From Phytoseiulus persimilis (taxonomy: Eukaryota; Arthropoda; Arachnida; Mesostigmata; Phytoseiidae): DNA of 64,000 bases. The stretch is from positions 19,588,745 to 19,652,744 of the forward strand of contig CM075102.1 of assembly GCA_037576195.1 (NCBI GenBank), written 5' to 3'. The position numbers and the translations under genes are program-made. Below are positions 58,685 to 64,000 of this stretch, piece after piece. Position 1 is the first letter of the stretch, and the number at the start of each line of letters is the position of its first letter. A model generated the notes under the pieces. The model saw only the letters and a program-made list of their open reading frames with translations, was not told the origin of the DNA and ran no database searches.

Positions 58685-59725
58685 TCTCTACCCGTGAAAA
58701 CTTCAATTAGTTGACGGCTCACGCGAATGAAAGTTGTGCGTCGGAAAGCTCTTTTATGGTAGCGGCTCCTACATACGTGCATGCACTGCGTATGCCGCCG
58801 AGAACGTCGCGGATCGTGTGCTCGACTCTACCTTTGTACGGCATCTCGACGGTTTTGCCTTCAGAGGCGCGGTACTCTGCAACGCCCCCATGGTACTTCG
58901 CCATGGCGGTCGCCGACGACATGCCGTAGAAGAATTTGAACTTCTTCCCGTTCTTCTCGACGACCTCTCCGGCGCTTTCTTCATGGCCAGCGAGCATTCC
59001 TCCAAGCATAACAAAGTCGGCCCCGGCTCCGAAAGCCTTGGCAACATCACCAGGACACGTGCATCCGCCGTCGGAAACGATGTGGCCACCGAGGCCGTGA
59101 GCTGCGTCGGCGCACTCGAGCACCGCGCTCAGTTGAGGATAGCCAACTCCGGTCTTCTTACGAGTTGTGCAAACAGAGCCCGGTCCGATGCCAACCTTGA
59201 CGATGTCGGCTCAACAGCGAATCAGCTCGTCGACCATCTCTCCCGTCACCACGTTGCCGGCTAGAATCACGTGAGCCGGGAACTCTTCTCGAACTCGGCG
59301 AACGAAACGAGCGAAGGGTCCGCAATATCCGTTGGCAACATCGATACAGATCATTCCGATTTCAGGAACCGTGTGGAGAATGTCCTCGAGCTTCTCGAAA
59401 TCCGCTTCGCTCGACCCCGTCGATACTGCAACATGTTTCACAGTCTCCGGATAGCTCTCAGCGAACTGCACCCACTCTTCGAGACTGTAGTGCTTGTGTA
59501 CGGCTGTGAACAGCGTGTGCTTGGACAGCTCGACGGCCATTTCGAATGTCCCGACTGTGCCCATGTTGGCAGCGATGATGGGGATTCCGGTCAGCTCATT
59601 TTCGACTTTCGGAACCTGAATGTACGCATGACGTCGACCTGAGATCGCGAACTGAGTTCGCTTCGTTTCGGTCGAATGAGTACGTCTTGAAAGTCCAACT
59701 TGACATCGTTGTCAATATGGGGCAT
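58684..59725 (-). pseudogene. GMPR: GMP reductase pseudogene, copy 2 (near full length)
   Basis: It begins at ATG 59725 (MPHIDNDVKLDFQDVLIRPK) and follows GMP reductase to near [10 protein letters not shown] without introns in the coding part. Defects: a one-base loss after RFRKSKMS (about 59612) shifts frame before GIPIIAANM. The conserved Asp of N-M-D-T-V is Gly (ANMGTVG). A TGA stands at 59211-59213 in place of the conserved Gly before ADIVKVG. A one-base loss after TIKELS (about 58748) shifts the C-terminal [11 protein letters not shown] out of frame. The active-site loop GPGSVCTTR and the [14 protein letters not shown] motif remain. The TGA is shared with copy 1, so it predates their separation. 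A working gene, if any, lies elsewhere in the genome. Confidence 0.88.
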
Positions 59726-59764
59726 AATGCTCTGGGGTTGTGATGCGAGCGATCTCGAAGAAAT

Positions 59765-59831
59765 CTGGAATGATGGTTCGTTTACGAGTTTGCCGGACGA
59801 CTTGTCGCTCGCTTCGAAAACCGAAACTCAC
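59765..59831 (-). other. Possible 5'-UTR intron of GMP reductase copy 2
   Basis: Upstream of the start codon the minus strand has TTGTTG|GTGAGT (GT at 59831-59830) and, 67 bases on, CATCATTCCAG (ending 59765), followed by 39 bases to the ATG. A further GTGAGT lies at 59937-59932 and is kept in copy 1 (54911-54906). If real, this intron indicates that the copies arose by DNA duplication rather than reverse transcription. It is judged only from splice consensus. Confidence 0.35.
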
Positions 59832-60192
59832 CAACAATTTGACGGTGGAGGGTAAACACCGATCACTCTCGCTGACTCTGACCAGAACGACTGGCTTGTT
59901 GTGCTCGTGGTCGGTCGTTCCTGAGACTTATACTCACCACGAGGGCTCAGCTTGAGCGAGAGTAGTGTGACGTCAGGAGATCCTCACACGGAGAAGCTGG
60001 AATGGCAGAGGGACCGAGGGTGGCGGCAGCTAGAGCGAGGAATACGGATAGCACTCGGAGAGCACACCCGATTCCTTGTGGTTTTCTGGACAGATTCGGA
60101 ATTCGATCAGCGATCAGTTAATCCGTTCTCGATAGCACACTGATCCCGGTGGCTTGCTATGAACATACCCTGAACACAAGATATGGAAGCTC

Positions 60193-62206
60193 GGAAGAAA
60201 CCGGTAGACGAGCGGCCTAGACTTTGCCTCCCGAAACTATCATGATACCTCGATCGGGGTCGTCCGCGTAACGTACTATATTGCGGAGATCAATCAAGTT
60301 AGATCCCTTTCTGGAGCGGTTCAAATAGTTCGCCAATCGAATGGTCTGTAAATCTGAGGCAGATGCCGACCAGCCTTCCGTACTTGTGACTCCAACACGG
60401 AATTGATGGCACACGATTGTCCGACTACCGCAACAGCAGCCGAAGAAGCTTTTGGCGTTGGGCCACACCGAGGTAGAGGAGATATCAAAAGGGGAAATCG
60501 TTGGACTAACTGATATAGAGGACTCCGGGGAACTCCGCGGCCATAAGAAGCTCTTAAAGGACTTCCTGGAAATGCTCATGTCTCAAGTTCCGACTCATGC
60601 AGAATTGATCTGCGCAAGACATGCTCGCTTTAGCAGAGCTTCCATGATACATCATCACAGAAACAAACGATACTCATCGCGTGGAAAATCGACCTCACCA
60701 GGATCGTGGCGAGACTCTCATTGCGAGAAAAATAAAAAGCAATTCGCGCTCAAACAGGATACATCTGCGATGCCTCGCAGTTGCTGTCTGAGAGCACGGA
60801 GGAGGACCGATGAGAGCGGAAAATAAGGTAGATTGCGGAGTTCATATCCCAAATGATCAGGTGTCGTTTCTTCCCAGGTCGAATGCTCTCCGCAGAAATC
60901 TTCCTCCTTCTCCTGCAGGCTGTCCTTCTACGAATGAGATTCGGGTCAATTCTCGGGCAGAGTTGTGGGCGGTTGGAGGGAGAATTAGGATTCTGGGGGG
61001 CGGCTCAATTTCATCAACCCTCAATGGCGCAGATATTCCGCAGAACAGAGGTCGAGTGTAATGAGACCGCATCTAAGATTCGCAAATATGTGGGAATTGG
61101 TCATAGCGGGATGATTCGCCTACATAAGGATAAACTGAGGGTTCGCGCGAGCTGCGAAAGCGCGTGTCGCCGAAAGTCGGGAATACATCTGAAAGACTTC
61201 GACCTTGAGTAATACATCGGTCGGCTAAGACAGAATACGTCCGCAAGTCGCGGAAGGTTCATCGGAAGCAATCTGTGCTTGCTGTCGGAGTTTCGGGCAA
61301 ACACAGCCGCGATTTCGATAGATCCGCCTCCTCGCCGAGTGATCAATTAATACATCGACGAGTCGGTGGATACAACTGACAAGAAGATGGCAAGGGTCGT
61401 CCCGACTCAGACGGTCGAGTCTCCTGAGTCCCCCGATGCTTGTTGACCCACATGTGTCCTGCACAACCTACGCAAAGTTAGTGAGCGAACACATCACCTG
61501 CCCGGGTGGAGGATTACTGAAGAGGCAACCTTATTATTCAAGAGCAGCAGTTTTGGTTTCGAAGAAAGAAAAAAACAGCACATGTCTCCGACAGGTCTCC
61601 GGCTGATCAAGGGAAGAATCCCTGGCAGCCAAGCTGTGCAGACACGGGAGCGGCTCGCAAGGTCTGTGTTCCACGCCGCCTTACCTCTGTTGACAGAGAA
61701 CAGAGTGCGGAAGTCGCGAGGCTGCAGGCGCCGTTTCCACCGATCAATCTTGGCTCATCACCGCAAACGCTGGTACCAACGTTTTTTCGAGCACATGCAA
61801 TCACACATGTGCAGATGATGCTAGGATAGAGCACGCACGGGAGACATACGCGCCAAATGCAGGAAGATCTGAACGACATCAGCGGAATCGGCGAAACAAA
61901 TCTGGCAATGCTCAACTGTCGCTATATATGTAGATGCAATATATATGGATACAAAGTGGTGAAGGAAGAACATCCACATCCCAACATCACGGAAGTTGGA
62001 CAAGAGATTAAAACTGACAAGGGAAAAATTGAAGGGTCATAGGGCGGAAGATGCATTTACGCAGGACTCACAAGGATAGAAATCTTCGCTGAAGTGCGGG
62101 GCTGATGTAAAAAATACACACCCGCAAAAACCAAGGGCTCATTCTTTTTAGGATGCGAGACGATAATGGCTCGAGAGAGATTTTGATTGTACGTTGGAGG
62201 TAAGGC
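60193..62206. other. No confirmed gene
   Basis: Frames near 60217-60826 are open on both strands (120-124 codons) without known domains. Around 60875-60921 there are two strong pyrimidine-rich acceptors (TTTCTTCCCAG and CTTCTCCTGCAG), followed by an open frame containing NSRAELWAVGGRIRILGGG to 61061. This may be an exon but has no confirmed partner. Nothing else is recognised. Confidence 0.4.
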
Positions 62207-62539
62207 ATGGAAGGGGAGGGCATTCCGGACGCGCGAAAAAGTGCGAGAGAAAAAGGTGGAAACGAACTGAGCAGAACGATCGGTGAATGGTTGAGCAGAA
62301 TAGGGGTGTTGATTGGCACTACGTGTGATTGCACGGATGGATTTGAAGAGAGAGAAACGAGGGAAGATATTTCAGCCGGATATTTCCCATGGAGGTATCT
62401 ATGTAGAAAGTCAATCAAGAAACTTCCCAGTGTCTCTAGAAACTTGAAGGTCAAGATCGACGACACAGCTTTGGATGAGGTTTTTCTCGACTTTATTAGT
62501 TCGGTTGCTCATGTTCAAATGAATCAGCAACATTCATGA
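62207..62539 (+). CDS. Unrecognised open frame, convergent with the heat-shock gene
   Basis: 110 codons run from ATG to TGA, mostly hydrophilic, containing SRTIGEWLSRIGVLIGTTCD and a charged C-terminal half. A hydrophobic minus-strand frame (62068-62466) overlaps it fully. The 3' end overlaps the probable polyadenylation site of the heat-shock gene, which argues against it being a long transcript. No family is recognised. Confidence 0.22.
   Translation: MEGEGIPDARKSAREKGGNELSRTIGEWLSRIGVLIGTTCDCTDGFEERETREDISAGYFPWRYLCRKSIKKLPSVSRNLKVKIDDTALDEVFLDFISSVAHVQMNQQHS
62492..62497 (-). promoter_or_regulatory. Polyadenylation signal AATAAA for the heat-shock gene
   Basis: On the minus strand AATAAA lies 75 bases beyond the stop codon of the small heat-shock protein, a normal position for a 3'-end signal. 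Confidence 0.55.
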
Positions 62540-62571
62540 AAAGTCACATGCCAGAATAATGATATATTTCA

Positions 62572-63153
62572 TCACCAGACTTTGTTCACCCTGAGCGGAA
62601 CAATGGCGCGGTAGTTTCGACTGTCATCGGTCAGAGCACGCTGATAGACCGGAGCTTTCACGATTATCTTTCCGTTGTGGCACATTTCGGCGGCCACTTT
62701 ATTGACGTCGATGCCGTCCGGGACTCGGACAACACGGCGAACTTCTCGCAAAGCGTAAGAGCTCCCATCGTCAGATTTCTGCTCTCGGCGTGCCCTCACT
62801 TCGATGTCCCGTCCGCGCACGTTCACCTCAAGATCTTCTGGCTTGAATGATTCACCGGTGCCGGTCGGGATGTGGTATTCCAGCGTGTTGTTCGCGCGAT
62901 TCTCCACGAGTCGAGGCGCGAAATCTTCAGTGCCGTGGAACATCCTGTCGAAGAGACGGCGACTTCGGAGCGGGCTGAAAACCGACAGCGGCGAGACTTC
63001 GAAAGGCATCAACGAGTTGCGGTTCTTGGAGAAGTCATCCTCAATTTGCTTCATGTGTTCCTCGAACCTGTCGAAAATTCTGTCACGATGAGGAAGATAT
63101 GAACTGGGAGCGAGCCTCCGATCCCTGAAGTCATCGTACTTCGAGATGTGCAT
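62572..63153 (-). CDS. Small heat-shock protein (alpha-crystallin/HSP20 family)
   Basis: An ATP-independent chaperone that binds unfolding proteins and forms oligomers, usually cytosolic. It has 193 codons from ATG 63153; the frame continues three codons upstream but only to a GTG, so the ATG is taken as start. The N-terminal region (about 1-85) is charged and Phe-containing, with a run SPLSVFSPLRSRRLFDRMF. The alpha-crystallin domain (about 88-168) shows beta-strand segments including LEVNVRGRDIEVRARRE and REVRRVVRVPDGID, and the family's A-x-x-x-N-G-x-[IL] signature as AAEMCHNGKIIVKAP. The C-terminal tail carries VPL, a possible [IV]-x-[LV] assembly motif, and ends in NKVW. Length and architecture are normal for animal members. 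It has a single exon, as many of these genes do. Heat-shock-element-like sites lie upstream and a polyadenylation signal downstream, so it is probably functional. Confidence 0.93.
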   Translation of the reverse strand: MHISKYDDFRDRRLAPSSYLPHRDRIFDRFEEHMKQIEDDFSKNRNSLMPFEVSPLSVFSPLRSRRLFDRMFHGTEDFAPRLVENRANNTLEYHIPTGTGESFKPEDLEVNVRGRDIEVRARREQKSDDGSSYALREVRRVVRVPDGIDVNKVAAEMCHNGKIIVKAPVYQRALTDDSRNYRAIVPLRVNKVW

Positions 63154-63192
63154 GTCTGACACTCAGTTTCGTTTCACGACCGAGGAGGATAT

Positions 63193-63205
63193 GAAGAGTC
63201 CAGAA
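63193..63205 (-). promoter_or_regulatory. Heat-shock-element-like site, proximal
   Basis: GAAgaGTCcaGAA has three 5-bp units in the alternating pattern bound by HSF (GAAnnTTCnnGAA), with one mismatch in the middle unit. It lies about 40-50 bases upstream of the start codon, close to or just inside the transcript start. Confidence 0.45.
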
Positions 63206-63217
63206 CAGTTGAGGCAG

Positions 63218-63224
63218 ATTTAAA
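63218..63224 (-). promoter_or_regulatory. Possible TATA-like box of the heat-shock gene
   Basis: TTTAAAT on the minus strand, about 65 bases upstream of the ATG and between the two HSE-like sites. A second candidate, CCATAAAAGG, lies at 63272-63281. Which one is used, if either, cannot be told from sequence. Confidence 0.35.
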
Positions 63225-63254
63225 GGGAGGGAGGGCGAATTATTTTGCACTGTG

Positions 63255-63267
63255 GAGAGTTCCAGAA
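63255..63267 (-). promoter_or_regulatory. Heat-shock-element-like site, distal
   Basis: GAGagTTCcaGAA has a perfect TTCnnGAA core with a third unit off by one base. It lies about 35 bases upstream of the TTTAAAT box, a typical position for a functional HSE. Confidence 0.5.
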
Positions 63268-63281
63268 AAGACCTTTTATGG

Positions 63282-64000
63282 ATCAAGCTTGCTTCCATTG
63301 CATTCTCGATCGCTCGATGATGCGGCAGATGGATACCCTGATGGTACGAGTCGATCCGGACGCAATACGCGTTGAGGGAAGAGCGCGTAGGCGGGACCCA
63401 GAAAATCCGGCGCCGATTCCCTCTGGAAACTAGTGCCATTCTGCCAATGCGTATTCAGTACGAAAGTTCGCAAGTTTTAAATGTGCATCGACCATAGCTG
63501 TCCATCTCAGCTCTATGGATCTCGAATACCCTTTCAAAAATAAGGATTGGGAGTGCGAAATAGGATATTTTGAAGATGGATTTTTCTTCGCCATTTTTAT
63601 TCTGACTCCTATCCAGAGCTCAGTGAGCCGGTTCCGGCCATTCTGTTTGCAAAATGTTACTCATTTATATGACCACATTCAAGAGCAAACTAATTGCCTC
63701 CAAAAGAGATTGGCGAAAATCATCAGCGGACCCTGTTCCCCATCCGTCATTCCCATCGACTGCATGCCGCGGTCCCAGACGAAAAATGACGTGCGACCCC
63801 CGGGCTGGTCCGAGCAAGGAGAGACGAGGTTGTCCCAGGAAATCGCATTCCAGACTCAGATTCTGGGAGAACGACGATTCCATGGAAGAGTCATCGCAGA
63901 TCAGATCAGAGTTTCTTGTCCCATAGCAAGTAATCAGTAGCTCGCAGGGTCTCGACTTCGCCTGTCAGGTGTTTTCCCGGATTCCAAAACCGATATTCTG
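63282..64000. other. No supportable gene
   Basis: The upstream side of the heat-shock gene. GAAagTTC at 63462-63469 is a further two-unit HSE-like core. Overlapping frames of 60-141 codons (63515-63940 plus, 63665-63883 minus) have no known domain. Confidence 0.4.

Larger units (their letters stand above)
55879..60192. repeat. Segmental duplication, unit B
   Basis: This is the counterpart of 51863-55178, with the same block order. It carries about 1.15 kb (roughly 56170-57325) not found in unit A, lacks the foldback element of unit A, and carries the dispersed repeat at 58430-58684. The segment 58685-60192 is nearly identical to 54072-55178 apart from one ~411-bp stretch present only here, whereas the rest of the unit is much more diverged. 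In this unit the plus-strand frame 57664-58146 corresponds to the frame at 53479-53865 but is broken. Confidence 0.7.

Noticed and set aside
58734-59264. 176-codon plus-strand frame over GMP reductase copy 2
   Set aside because: Same antisense shadow as in copy 1; its conservation between copies comes from the recent duplication.
60853-61212. 119-codon frame with a signal-peptide-like start
   Set aside because: The hydrophobic run is the translation of two pyrimidine-rich splice acceptor tracts, so it is more likely intron end than secreted protein.

Overview
The window looks like a stretch of animal nuclear genome, most likely from an arthropod. Three things point that way: a metazoan-type small heat-shock protein, broken copies of animal GMP reductase, and several classes of eukaryotic DNA transposon (hAT, pogo/Tigger-like, long inverted-repeat 'foldback' elements) together with a tRNA-derived SINE. 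Base composition is near balanced, and CpG-containing words such as TCGA and TTCGAA are common, so there is no sign of strong CpG loss. A mite or other chelicerate would fit, but that is a guess; no ribosomal or mitochondrial marker is present to settle it.

Genes are sparse. The one confidently recognised intact gene is the small heat-shock protein on the minus strand at 62572-63153, with heat-shock-element-like sites just upstream and a polyadenylation signal downstream. A single-exon four-helix membrane protein (2162-2968, minus) is a good second candidate. Two GMP reductase copies (54062-54878 and 58684-59725, minus) are pseudogenes that share an in-frame UGA. A few possible exons bounded by splice-like signals are listed at low confidence. 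Most other open frames are short, often begin at non-ATG codons, and overlap equally plausible frames on the other strand, so they were not promoted.

The rest is dominated by mobile-element remains. From left to right: an inverted-repeat element around 5.1-6.2 kb; one with minisatellite arms and flanking 11-bp direct repeats at 7.7-8.1 kb; one at 16.2-17.1 kb; one at 26.1-26.4 kb; two members of one family at 37.7-38.2 and 44.0-44.25 kb; a hAT-type MITE with perfect 8-bp target duplications and an internal array of the palindrome GATTCGAATC at 40.1-40.7 kb; a deleted hAT copy with a transposase C-terminal relic at 48.66-49.40 kb; a pogo/Tigger-like copy at 49.73-50.36 kb; and a SINE with perfect 15-bp target duplications at 51.1-51.4 kb. 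A unit of about 45 bp recurs at three distant loci (5, 40 and 52 kb), each time in opposite-facing pairs.

From 51.9 to 60.2 kb lies an old, diverged tandem segmental duplication. Inside it sits a much younger, nearly identical block carrying the GMP reductase copies, so two duplication or conversion events of different age are superimposed.
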